A stretch of DNA of 11,766 nt. It comes from Vulcanimicrobiota bacterium (GTDB lineage Bacteria; Eremiobacterota; Eremiobacteria; Baltobacterales; Baltobacteraceae). The notes beneath the pieces are model-generated. The model saw only the letters and a list, made by a program, of their open reading frames with translations, ran no database searches and had not been told where the DNA came from. This document shows, in pieces, positions 1 through 6,781 of the stretch (the stretch's first letter is position 1; each line of letters starts with the position of its first letter). A program made the translations under genes and the position numbers. The DNA is taken from NCBI GenBank assembly GCA_028287545.1, contig JAQBPL010000197.1, positions 1-11,766 on the forward strand, written 5' to 3'.

Positions 1-1152
1 TACCTGACCGCCGGCGAGTCGCACGGAGCGGCGCTGGTCGGCATCATCGAAGGCGTCCCGAGCGGCCTCCCGATCGATCTCGCGACGCTGCACGCCCAAG
101 CCGTGCGCCGCAAGCTCGGCTTCGGGCGCGGCAACCGGCAGAACATCGAGACCGACGAGGTCCGCATCGTCACCGGCGTGCGGCGCGGCAAGACGATCGG
201 CAGCCCGATCGCGCTGATCATCGAGAACCGCGATCACGTCCGCTGGTCGGAGATCATGCGCGTCGACGCACCCGAAGACGGCGCGCCCGCCGCCCGCGCC
301 GTGCACGTCCCGCGGCCGGGTCACGCCGATCGCATCGGCGGGATCAAATACGACCGCGACGACCTGCGCGACGTGCTCGAACGCGCCAGCGCGCGCGAAA
401 CGGCGATGCGGGTCGCGCTCGGCACGGTCGCGCGGACGCTGCTCGGCGCGCTCGGCGTAACGCTGGCCAGTCGCGTCGTGCGGATCGGCAGCGCGGTCGA
501 CGAATCGCCGTGGCGTGACGTCGCGATCGAGGAGATCGACGCCTCACCGGTGCGCGCGCTCGACGCGGACGCCGCGGCGGCGATGGTGCGCGAGATCGAG
601 GACGCGCGCGCGAACGGCGACGCGCTCGGCGGCGTGTTCGAGGTCGTCGCGCAGAACGTTCCGGTCGCGCTCGGATCGTACGTGCAGTGGGATCGGCGCC
701 TCGAAGGTGAGGTGGCGCGCGCGTTCATGTCGCTCAACGCGATCAAGGGCGTCGAGATCGGCCTGGGCTTCGGGGCCGCCGCACGGCGCGGCTCGGAGGC
801 GCACGACGCGTACGAACCCGATCCGCAGACGCGCACCCGGTATCGTACCAATCGTGCGGGCGGCATCGAAGGCGGGATGACGACCGGTCAACCGATTGTG
901 GTGCGGGTCGGGATGAAGCCGATCGCCACGCTGATGAAGCCGCTCGATTCGGTCGACCTGCGCACCGGCGAAGCGGTGAAGGCGCACATCGAACGCGCCG
1001 ACACCTGCGCCGTGCCGGCCGCGGCGGTGATCGGCGAATCGCTGCTCGCGCTCGTCTTGGCGGAGGCGGTGCTCGAGAAATTCGGCGGCGACTCGCTCGG
1101 CGAACTCGTCGAGCGCGTGCGCGCTTGGGAGACGACTGCTCGTGCCCGGTAA
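1..1152 (+). CDS. aroC: Chorismate synthase (5' end cut off by window)
   Basis: Converts 5-enolpyruvylshikimate-3-phosphate to chorismate, the last shikimate-pathway step, in the cytoplasm using reduced FMN. The reading frame is open from base 1, and the fragment begins YLTAGESHG, which in the family lies about four residues from the N-terminus, so only a few codons are missing; 383 residues are present. Visible motifs are GESHG (residues 5-9, first invariant His8), RPGHAD (second invariant His108), the ERASARET segment of the second signature, and the third signature near residue 332. There the sequence reads RADTCAVPAA, where most homologues have RSD. The C-terminus (LEKFGGDSL) resembles actinobacterial AroC. 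The stop codon overlaps the aroKB start by 11 bases, indicating translational coupling. An internal in-frame GTG at 103 is not the start, because the catalytic N-terminus lies upstream of it. Identity is certain. Confidence 0.97.
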   Translation, partial: YLTAGESHGAALVGIIEGVPSGLPIDLATLHAQAVRRKLGFGRGNRQNIETDEVRIVTGVRRGKTIGSPIALIIENRDHVRWSEIMRVDAPEDGAPAARAVHVPRPGHADRIGGIKYDRDDLRDVLERASARETAMRVALGTVARTLLGALGVTLASRVVRIGSAVDESPWRDVAIEEIDASPVRALDADAAAAMVREIEDARANGDALGGVFEVVAQNVPVALGSYVQWDRRLEGEVARAFMSLNAIKGVEIGLGFGAAARRGSEAHDAYEPDPQTRTRYRTNRAGGIEGGMTTGQPIVVRVGMKPIATLMKPLDSVDLRTGEAVKAHIERADTCAVPAAAVIGESLLALVLAEAVLEKFGGDSLGELVERVRAWETTARAR

Positions 1153-2719
1153 CATCTACCTCTGCGGCTTCTCCGGCGCGGGGAAGACGAGCGTCGCTCC
1201 GCTGCTCGCCGCGCTGCGCGGGATCGACGCCGTCGACGTCGACTCGCTGATCGAGGCCAACGCGGGCCGCAAGATCTCACGGATCGTCGACGAGGACGGC
1301 GAGCCCGCGTTCCGCGCGCTCGAACGCGAGACGATCGCGCGCGTCGCGTCGCGCGGCAACGCCGTCGTCTCGCTCGGCGGCGGCGCGCTCGAAGACGGCG
1401 CCAACCGGCACGCGATCGCCGAGAGCGGAATCCTGGTCTTCCTCGACGCCTCGCTCGAGATGTGCGCGGCGAACACCGCGCGGCACGCCGGCACGCGGCC
1501 GTTGCTGCGCGAGCCGGGCGCCCTCGAGCGCCTGCACGCCGCGCGCCGCCCGCGTTACCTCGATGCCGCGGTCCGCGTCGTGGTCGATGGCATCACGCCG
1601 CACGCCGCCGCCCACGCCGTCGACGCCGCGCTGCGGGACGAGCGGATCGTCCACGTTCCGACGCTGCGGCCGTACGACGTCGCGATCGGCGCGAGCGTGA
1701 TCGAAACGTTGCCGCAGCGGATCGCACCGCTGACCGGCGGCCGCGCGGTCATCGTCGTCGATCACGCGATCGAAGCCCTCGGCACGCGCGTCGCGCGCGC
1801 CTACCACGATGCCGGCGTCCACGCGACGCTCTTCGCGGTGCCGGCGGACGAATCGCTCAAGTCGCTCGCGTCGCTCGGCGAGCTGTACGCGCACTTCGTC
1901 GACTCACAGCTCGACCGGCGCGGCGTCGTCGTCGGCATCGGCGGCGGCACGATCGGCGACGCGGTCGGCTTCGCCGCGGCGACCTATCAGCGCGGCGTCC
2001 CGTTCGTCGCAATCCCTACCACCCTGCTCTCCGCGGTCGACGCCGCGATCGGCGGCAAGACCGCGATCAACCTGGCCGCCGGGAAGAACCTGGTCGGAAC
2101 GGTGACGCAGCCAGCGCTCGTCGCGATCGCGCCGCACACGCTGCGCTCGCTTCCGCGCCGCGACGTCGTCTCCGGCTACGGCGAGATGCTGAAGTACGGC
2201 CTGGCGCTCGACGCGGAGCTCTATCGCGCGCTGCGCGCCGGTGAGGCGGCGCTAATCGACGATCCCGCAACCGCGCTCGACGCGATCGCGCGCTGTGTCG
2301 AGCTGAAGGCCGACGTCGTCGCGCGCGACGAGGAGGACCGCACCGGAATTCGCGCGGTGCTGAACTTCGGGCACACGGTCGGGCATGCGCTCGAGAAGGT
2401 CGCCGGATACGGCACGCTGCGGCACGGCGAAGCGGTGATCGTGGGAATGCGCGCGGCGCTGGCGCTCTCGGTACGGCGCGGTCTGCTCGGTGCGCACGTC
2501 GCGGCCGAACCCGACGCGCATCTGGCCGCGCTGCCGGTGCCGAACGAGTGGCGTTCGCTCGATGCCGAGGCCGTCGTCGCGGCGACGCGCGGCGACAAGA
2601 AGCGGCATGCCGGCGGAACGCAGTACGTCCTGCTCGACGCGATCGGTCACTCGACGCTCGACGACGGCGTGCAGCTCGACGACGTGCGCGCCGTGCTCGC
2701 GGAGATCGGATTGCGATGA
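1142..2719 (+). CDS. aroKB: Bifunctional shikimate kinase / 3-dehydroquinate synthase (AroK-AroB fusion)
   Basis: A 525-residue fusion of two shikimate-pathway enzymes. The N-terminal half (about 1-165) is shikimate kinase. It has a P-loop GFSGAGKTS (9-17), shikimate-binding Asp34 and Arg58, GGG at 79-81, a lid-region RPLLR (119-123) and an ARRPRY segment around 135. Asp34, Arg58 and GGG79-81 match Mycobacterium numbering. The C-terminal half (about 172-525) is 3-dehydroquinate synthase, which closes DAHP to dehydroquinate with NAD and zinc. It has the NAD-binding GGGTIGD (267-273), the segment IPTTLLSAVDAAIGGK, and metal ligands Glu348 (GYGEMLKYG), His411 (NFGHTVGH) and His428 (RHGEAV), with spacings of 63 and 17 as in bacterial AroB. 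All key residues of both halves are present. The start is GTG at 1142 with GGGAG at 1127-1131; it overlaps the aroC stop. The stop overlaps the aroQ start as ATGA. No stop or frameshift separates the two domains. Confidence 0.96.
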   Translation: MPGNIYLCGFSGAGKTSVAPLLAALRGIDAVDVDSLIEANAGRKISRIVDEDGEPAFRALERETIARVASRGNAVVSLGGGALEDGANRHAIAESGILVFLDASLEMCAANTARHAGTRPLLREPGALERLHAARRPRYLDAAVRVVVDGITPHAAAHAVDAALRDERIVHVPTLRPYDVAIGASVIETLPQRIAPLTGGRAVIVVDHAIEALGTRVARAYHDAGVHATLFAVPADESLKSLASLGELYAHFVDSQLDRRGVVVGIGGGTIGDAVGFAAATYQRGVPFVAIPTTLLSAVDAAIGGKTAINLAAGKNLVGTVTQPALVAIAPHTLRSLPRRDVVSGYGEMLKYGLALDAELYRALRAGEAALIDDPATALDAIARCVELKADVVARDEEDRTGIRAVLNFGHTVGHALEKVAGYGTLRHGEAVIVGMRAALALSVRRGLLGAHVAAEPDAHLAALPVPNEWRSLDAEAVVAATRGDKKRHAGGTQYVLLDAIGHSTLDDGVQLDDVRAVLAEIGLR

Positions 2720-3159
2720 ACGTTCTGGTTGTCAATGGTCCGAACCTGAACCTGCTCGGCGAGCGCGAACCGGAGATCTACGGCCGCACGACGCTGGCCG
2801 AACTCGAGCGCACGGTGGAGGACTACGGACGCACGCTCGGGATGACGCTGCGCTTCTTCCAGTCGAACCACGAAGGTGCGATCATTGACGAGCTGCACGC
2901 GCAGCGAACGTGGGCCGACGCGCTGGTGATCAACCCGGCGGCGTTCACCCACTACTCGTACGCGCTTCGCGACGCGCTGCTCGCGATCGGCGTCCCGGCG
3001 GCCGAAGTCCACATCTCCGACGTCGACAAGCGCCCCGAAGCGTTCCGCAAGATCTCGGTCGTGCGCGATGTCTGCAAACACGTCTTCAAAGGGATGGGCG
3101 TCGGCTCGTACCTCGCCGCGCTCGACGCGTTCGCGCGCGACGGGAGCGCGCGCGAATGA
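2716..3159 (+). CDS. aroQ: Type II 3-dehydroquinate dehydratase
   Basis: Dehydrates 3-dehydroquinate to 3-dehydroshikimate, acting on the product of the AroB half encoded just upstream. The protein has 147 residues, the normal length for this dodecameric family. The N-terminus VLVVNGPNLNLLGERE is diagnostic. By alignment from memory with the Mycobacterium enzyme, Arg17 and Tyr22 fall at the catalytic Arg/Tyr, Asn73 in INPAAFTH binds substrate, and His99 in EVHIS is the catalytic His. Two departures are visible. The usual INPGA is INPAA, and the loop after His99 reads SDVDKRPEAFRK, one residue longer between its two arginines (106 and 111) than the usual RxxFR. The ATG at 2716 was chosen because translation upstream of it is the wrong-frame shadow of aroKB and because it makes an ATGA overlap with the aroKB stop. 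Its own stop overlaps the next ATG in the same way. Confidence 0.96.
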   Translation: MNVLVVNGPNLNLLGEREPEIYGRTTLAELERTVEDYGRTLGMTLRFFQSNHEGAIIDELHAQRTWADALVINPAAFTHYSYALRDALLAIGVPAAEVHISDVDKRPEAFRKISVVRDVCKHVFKGMGVGSYLAALDAFARDGSARE

Positions 3160-4121
3160 TCGAGCGCCGGCTCGGGCGCGACGGCCCGCTCGTCGGCGCG
3201 ATCGCGCTCGGCTGCATGGGGCTCTCGGAGTTCTACGAACCCGTCCCGGAATCCGAAGCGATCGCGACGATCCATCGCGCGCTCGAGCTCGGCATGACCT
3301 TGATCGACACCTCCGACATGTACGGCCGCGGCGAGAACGAACGGCTCGTCGGCCGCGCGCTGCGCGGCCGACGCGAGGGCGCCGTGCTGGCGACGAAGGG
3401 CGGATTCCTGCGCCGCGACGACGATCTCGCCTGGCGCGGCATCAACGGCCGGCCCGCGTATCTGAAGGCCGCGTGCGACGCATCGCTGGCGCGCCTGGGT
3501 GTCGAGTTCGTCGACCTCTACTACCTGCACCGCGTCGATCCAGACGTCCCGATCGAAGAGAGCGTCGGCGCGATGGCCGAACTCGCCTCGGCCGGCAAGA
3601 TCCGCCGGATCGGCCTCTCGCAGGTCGATGCGCCCACGCTGAGCCGAGCGGCGGCCGTCGCGTCGATTACCGCACTGCAGAGCGAGTACTCGCTGTTCAC
3701 GAGGGACGTCGAGCGGAGCGGCGTGCTCGAGGCCGCGCGCGCGCTGGGAGTGACGTTCGTCGCCTACGCGCCGCTCGGCCGCGGGATGTTGACCCGTGCA
3801 ACGCCGCCGCGCGATGAGCTCGCCGAAGGGGACCTGCGCCGGCGCATCCCGCGCTTCGACGAAGCGAACGTCGCGCACAACATGCAGCTCGTCGATTCGC
3901 TGGCGTCGATCGCCCGCGAGCGAAATGTGACGCCGGCGCAATTAGCCCTGGCCTGGGTCGTCGACCGCGCTGACGACGTCGTCGCCCTTCCCGGCTGTCA
4001 GCGCGTCGCGCACGCCGAAGAAAACGCCGCAGCCGCCGAGATTCGGCTCGACGCGGGCGCCCGCGCGTCGCTCGATCTGCTCTTCGCCGCCGGCGCCGTC
4101 GCGGGCGAGAGAATTCGCTGA
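3156..4121 (+). CDS. Aldo/keto reductase, NADP-dependent (AKR13-like)
   Basis: A 321-residue (beta/alpha)8 oxidoreductase expected to reduce aldehydes or ketones with NADPH in the cytoplasm. The full catalytic tetrad is present: Asp51 and Tyr56 in IDTSDMYGRGENE, Lys80 in LATKGGF, and His124 in YYLHRVD. The opening IALGCMGLSEFYEP is typical of the YakC/AKR13-like group. The cofactor region near the C-terminus reads VVALPGCQRVAHAEEN, matching the usual IPGT..(R)..EN pattern with Cys in place of Thr. The start is ATG at 3156, overlapping the aroQ stop as ATGA; the frame is open further upstream but that part is a shadow of aroQ. Translational coupling puts it in the shikimate operon, although no step of that pathway needs this enzyme. 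Its substrate cannot be told from sequence. Family assignment is firm, function open. Confidence 0.92.
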   Translation: MIERRLGRDGPLVGAIALGCMGLSEFYEPVPESEAIATIHRALELGMTLIDTSDMYGRGENERLVGRALRGRREGAVLATKGGFLRRDDDLAWRGINGRPAYLKAACDASLARLGVEFVDLYYLHRVDPDVPIEESVGAMAELASAGKIRRIGLSQVDAPTLSRAAAVASITALQSEYSLFTRDVERSGVLEAARALGVTFVAYAPLGRGMLTRATPPRDELAEGDLRRRIPRFDEANVAHNMQLVDSLASIARERNVTPAQLALAWVVDRADDVVALPGCQRVAHAEENAAAAEIRLDAGARASLDLLFAAGAVAGERIR

Positions 4122-4164
4122 CGATCAGTCTTTTTTCAGCATTACGGGGTACGCTGGCGAACTG

Positions 4165-4749
4165 ATGACGACGATCGGTGCCCTCTTGCTGTTCGCCGTG
4201 ACCGCCGTGACCGGCCCCTCGGTTCCTTTGCGCGGAGACGTCGTGTGGACCGCCGATGCGCAATCCAGCGTGAGGCTCTCCGTCTCGCGCCTGCTCTCCG
4301 CCAAGGTTACCGGGGCGATTCCGATCGAGTCAGCGACGGTCGTGACGACGGAAAGCGGCGACCGCGCCCCGCTCTCCGTGAACGCGACGCTCGACGCGTC
4401 GCGCCTCGATACGCATGACTCCCAGCGTGACGCGCAACTGCGCGGCGCCCAGTTCTTCGACGTCGCGCGCTTTCCGACGATCACCTTCGCTAGCGAGCGG
4501 GTCACGGCGACGGGGCCCGGCACCTTCGGCATCGACGGCGAGCTGACGATGCGCGGCGTTACGCACAACCTGCGGCTCGACGGTCGCTTCGCCGGCCTGC
4601 ACACCGACGCGGACGGCAAGCAGTACGCCCGCTACGAAGCGACCGGCAGTTTCCGCCGCACCGATTACGGCATGACCTACGCGCCAATCATCGTCGGCAA
4701 CAACGTGCAGCTCAACGTCGACATCGAAGCGGTCCGCCCCTCGTCATGA
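4165..4749 (+). CDS. YceI-family protein, probably exported
   Basis: A 194-residue protein of the YceI family, small lipocalin-like beta barrels that bind isoprenoid-type or other lipids, usually in the periplasm. Family landmarks run in order. VVWTADAQSSVRLSVSRLL (27-45) is the first strand pair. RDAQLRGAQFFDVARFPTI (88-106) matches the family's rD..L...dFFdv..yPti core. GELTMRGVTHNLRL follows (125-138). GSFRRTDYGM (161-170) matches the usual G.inRtdfGm. Residues 4-16 are hydrophobic and could form a Sec signal, but there is no basic residue before them and no lipobox Cys, so export is likely rather than certain. The ATG at 4165 has no clear Shine-Dalgarno; no ATG or GTG lies in frame closely upstream. 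It sits 43 bases after the reductase gene and may be read on the same transcript or from its own promoter. The hairpin repeats lie directly downstream. Confidence 0.9.
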   Translation: MTTIGALLLFAVTAVTGPSVPLRGDVVWTADAQSSVRLSVSRLLSAKVTGAIPIESATVVTTESGDRAPLSVNATLDASRLDTHDSQRDAQLRGAQFFDVARFPTITFASERVTATGPGTFGIDGELTMRGVTHNLRLDGRFAGLHTDADGKQYARYEATGSFRRTDYGMTYAPIIVGNNVQLNVDIEAVRPSS

Positions 4750-4751
4750 TG

Positions 4752-4761
4752 CACGATCGTG
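4752..4761. other. 10-base perfect palindrome upstream of the repeat array
   Basis: CACGATCGTG is its own reverse complement. It lies 3 bases after the YceI stop codon and 5 bases before copy 1 of the hairpin array. It could be a protein-binding half-site pair or chance; in DNA this GC-rich, CGATCG-containing palindromes are frequent, so no function is assigned. Confidence 0.3.
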
Positions 4762-4766
4762 GCTCA

Positions 4767-4855
4767 TCCTTCGACAAGCTCAGGATGACAACGGGGGGTC
4801 CTTCGACAAGCTCAGGATGACAAATGGGGGCCCCTCGACAAGCTCGGGGTGACAA
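4767..4855. repeat. Three tandem copies of a 25-base hairpin repeat, period 32
   Basis: Copies lie at 4767-4791, 4799-4823 and 4831-4855, an exact 32-base period. Each has a 4-base left arm, an invariant core TCGACAAGCTC, a 4-base right arm and the tail TGACAA. Arms are TCCT/AGGA in copies 1 and 2 and CCCC/GGGG in copy 3; both arm changes are compensated so the stem stays paired. In copy 1 the stem extends to CATCCT/AGGATG. The 7-base spacers are G-rich (CGGGGGG and ATGGGGG). From general knowledge, the sequence CCTTCGACAAGCTCAGG is a frequent intergenic repeat in assorted bacterial genomes, comparable to REP elements. It lies between two converging genes, so either transcript would carry the hairpins in its 3' end. 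No T-run follows, so it is not a classical intrinsic terminator. Confidence 0.9.
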
Positions 4856-4879
4856 AGCGGCACCGCGCCGACCAAATCC

Positions 4880-5512
4880 CTACGTCAGCAGGGCTTCTAG
4901 TTCGGCGAAGCTGCGGATGCAGCGTTCGCGGCGTTCGCAGCGGCCGAAGCCGTAGGCGACGTGGATGAACGGGACGCCGTTTGCGCGCGCGGCCTCGCGG
5001 TCGCCTTCACCGTCGCCGATGAAGACCGGAGCGCGCAACGCGTTCCGGTCGATCAGCCGGCGCAGGTTCTCTGTCTTGGGCTCGCCGGTGTTCCCCCAAC
5101 ACTCCACGTCGCGGAACAGCGGCGCGAAGCCCGACCACTGCAGGAAGCGTTCGATGTAGCCGGCTTGGCAGTTGCTGACGATGTACAGCGGATAGCGCCG
5201 CGCGAGGCGCGCCAACCCGCCTGCGACGCCCGGATAGAGGACGCCGCCGGCCTGCTCGACGATGTCGTTGTCTTCGATCATCGTCTCGTCGATCAGCGTT
5301 CGCACCTGGCGTTCTTCGAGGCCGTCGAACACCGTGCGGATGCACTCGTCGTGCGGCCGGCCGGCGACGCCCCGCACGTCGTGCTCGGTGATTTCCCGAA
5401 ACGGGATCGCATGGCGGTCGATCACGCGGTTCCACCCGACGGCGCACGAGATCGACGTGTCCCACAGCGTCCCGTCGAGATCGAAGACGATCGCGTCGAA
5501 CGGTTCAGCCAC
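4880..5512 (-). CDS. HAD-superfamily phosphatase (phosphoglycolate-phosphatase-like)
   Basis: A 210-residue haloacid-dehalogenase-type hydrolase, expected to remove phosphate from a small molecule in the cytoplasm. All four HAD motifs are intact: I, DLDGT with Asp11 (nucleophile) and Asp13; II, Ser113 in IVSNC; III, Lys146 in EPKTEN; IV, GDGEGD with Asp167 and Asp171. A helical cap of C1 type fills roughly residues 18-90, as in Gph and beta-phosphoglucomutase relatives, so substrates such as phosphoglycolate, sugar phosphates or nucleotides are possible. The start is GTG at 5512, 8 bases inside the end of the alpha/beta hydrolase gene, with no obvious Shine-Dalgarno, suggesting translation coupled to the gene before it. 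It is the last gene of the minus-strand unit; TAG lies 24 bases from the hairpin array. Family certain, substrate unknown. Confidence 0.92.
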   Translation of the reverse strand: MAEPFDAIVFDLDGTLWDTSISCAVGWNRVIDRHAIPFREITEHDVRGVAGRPHDECIRTVFDGLEERQVRTLIDETMIEDNDIVEQAGGVLYPGVAGGLARLARRYPLYIVSNCQAGYIERFLQWSGFAPLFRDVECWGNTGEPKTENLRRLIDRNALRAPVFIGDGEGDREAARANGVPFIHVAYGFGRCERRERCIRSFAELEALLT

Positions 5513-6398
5513 GGACGTCGATCACGCCGTCTTCGTCACGCGGCGGAGCGTCGAGCATCGCGTGCAGCATCGGCAGGAAGCGGATCGCCGGGGCATTCCG
5601 GCGTTCCGGCTCGATCACGTCGTGGGTGAGCCCTAGACCCACCAGGCGCTGCACGTGCACGCGGTCCCCGCCGACCGCGCGCCAGCGCGCCACGAGATCG
5701 TCGATCGTGTGGTTGTTCACCGACGTCTCGCCGGAGTTGCGCACGATCTCGATGTGACGCGCCTGCGGCGGGCCGATGCGCGCGTCTTCGCGCAGCGCGT
5801 CGGCGAGTGCCAGACTTGCCGCGAGCGACCCCGTGGTGTAACGCGGGTAGCCGTGTTCGGGCGTTCCGCGGCCCTTGTCGATGGGATTCCAGTACACGAA
5901 ACGGTTCGGCGTGAGCTCCAGCATTCGGCGCGCCATCGCATGCCAGTCGCGCGGCAGCCGCTTGATGCCCAGAAACGGCGCGACCGCGATCGCGCGATCG
6001 ACGCGCGCGTCGCGGTGGGCGGCGTGCAGCGCGAGCGAGCCGCCGAGTGAGAAGCCGACCAGGGTGACGCTCTCGCCCAGTTCGGCCGCCGCATCGAGGA
6101 TCGTCGCGCACTGCGCGGTCAGTTCGACGGCCGTCAAACCGGCGAGCGCTTCCGACATGCGGTCGGCATGGCCGTGACGCGGCAGGCGCGGGATCAGCAC
6201 GTTTTCGCCGCGCGCGTGTCGGACGCGAGCGAACTCGCGCCACGTGCGAGGGCTCGCGGTGAGGCCGTGCAGCAGCACCGTGACGTGCGGCGTGCGCCGG
6301 CCGTGATGCAGCACGGTGGAGCGCATCTCCTCGCCCAACAGCGCGTCCTCACCCGCGTCGAGCGACGCGACGAGCACCTGCGGGTCGAATCCGCTCAC
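5505..6398 (-). CDS. Alpha/beta hydrolase (carboxylesterase / lysophospholipase-like)
   Basis: A 297-residue alpha/beta-fold hydrolase, probably a cytoplasmic esterase or lipase; no signal peptide is seen. Oxyanion-hole motif VLLHGLTASP (41-50), nucleophile elbow GFSLGG with Ser117, and catalytic His259 in LTHD are clear. At the expected acid position the sequence reads NSGETSVNN, putting Glu224 where Asp is usual. Residues 144-205 between the elbow and the acid form a lid-like insertion that includes RFVYWNP. The frame is open back to 6572, but that part is an arginine-rich shadow of the neighbouring gene. GTG at 6398 was chosen because it makes a GTGA overlap with the stop of the 128-residue protein gene and begins the natural N-terminus SGFDPQVLVASLDAGEDAL. 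It overlaps the HAD gene by 8 bases at its other end. Substrate cannot be told. Confidence 0.9.
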   Translation of the reverse strand: MSGFDPQVLVASLDAGEDALLGEEMRSTVLHHGRRTPHVTVLLHGLTASPRTWREFARVRHARGENVLIPRLPRHGHADRMSEALAGLTAVELTAQCATILDAAAELGESVTLVGFSLGGSLALHAAHRDARVDRAIAVAPFLGIKRLPRDWHAMARRMLELTPNRFVYWNPIDKGRGTPEHGYPRYTTGSLAASLALADALREDARIGPPQARHIEIVRNSGETSVNNHTIDDLVARWRAVGGDRVHVQRLVGLGLTHDVIEPERRNAPAIRFLPMLHAMLDAPPRDEDGVIDVRG

Positions 6399-6781
6399 GG
6401 GTTGACCAGCGCGATCAGTGCGAAGCGCCGCGCATCGGTCGCGATGCCTTCGGCCGCGATCGCGGCATTGAGCGACCTCGCCGCTTCGCGCGCGAAGACG
6501 CGCGCCCGCGGCGAACCGATCGCGGAGATCGCCGTCGCGCCGGCGATCAGATCGTCGACCGCGCGCACGCACCCGTCGTGGATCGCGCGTTCGGCATCGC
6601 GTTCGAGGATACGGGTGCCGGCGGCGCCGCTGGCGAGCATCAGGACGTAGTCCAGCGCCGCGGCGGTCGCGAGCGTCCGCTCCTTCAGCGGCGCAAAGCG
6701 CGGCTCGCCGCCGAACTCGCCGACGGCGCGCATCAGCGACGCCTGAAGGTCGATCACGACTTGCGTTCGCTCAGCGCCCAT
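6395..6781 (-). CDS. Unrecognised small protein, Ala-rich and probably helical
   Basis: Encodes 128 residues that I cannot assign to a family. It is rich in Ala, Arg, Glu and Leu with few turn formers, so an all-helical bundle is likely. There is no signal peptide, no convincing membrane segment, and no Cys/His metal motif (one Cys only, in HDGCVRAVDD). Its reality is supported by position: its stop makes a GTGA overlap with the hydrolase start, and it fills the only space between two firm genes. The ATG at 6781 lies 28 bases inside the Nudix gene and is preceded by AGGTGG (6794-6789) at 7 bases. The alternative, GTG at 6757, would make a GTGA overlap with the Nudix stop and give 120 residues but has no Shine-Dalgarno. 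It sits between a Nudix hydrolase and an esterase and may act with either; no function is assigned. Confidence 0.75.
   Translation of the reverse strand: MGAERTQVVIDLQASLMRAVGEFGGEPRFAPLKERTLATAAALDYVLMLASGAAGTRILERDAERAIHDGCVRAVDDLIAGATAISAIGSPRARVFAREAARSLNAAIAAEGIATDARRFALIALVNP

Noticed and set aside
4118..4136. CTGA-CGA-TCAG followed by six T residues after the reductase gene, resembling an intrinsic terminator
   Set aside because: The stem is only four pairs, includes the stop codon and has two bases before the T-run; too weak to call, though it could slow transcription before the YceI gene.
4767..4855. The repeat array as a possible short CRISPR
   Set aside because: Spacers are only 7 bases and G-rich rather than unique 30-base sequences, the repeat is a hairpin unit of 25 bases, and no cas gene is present.
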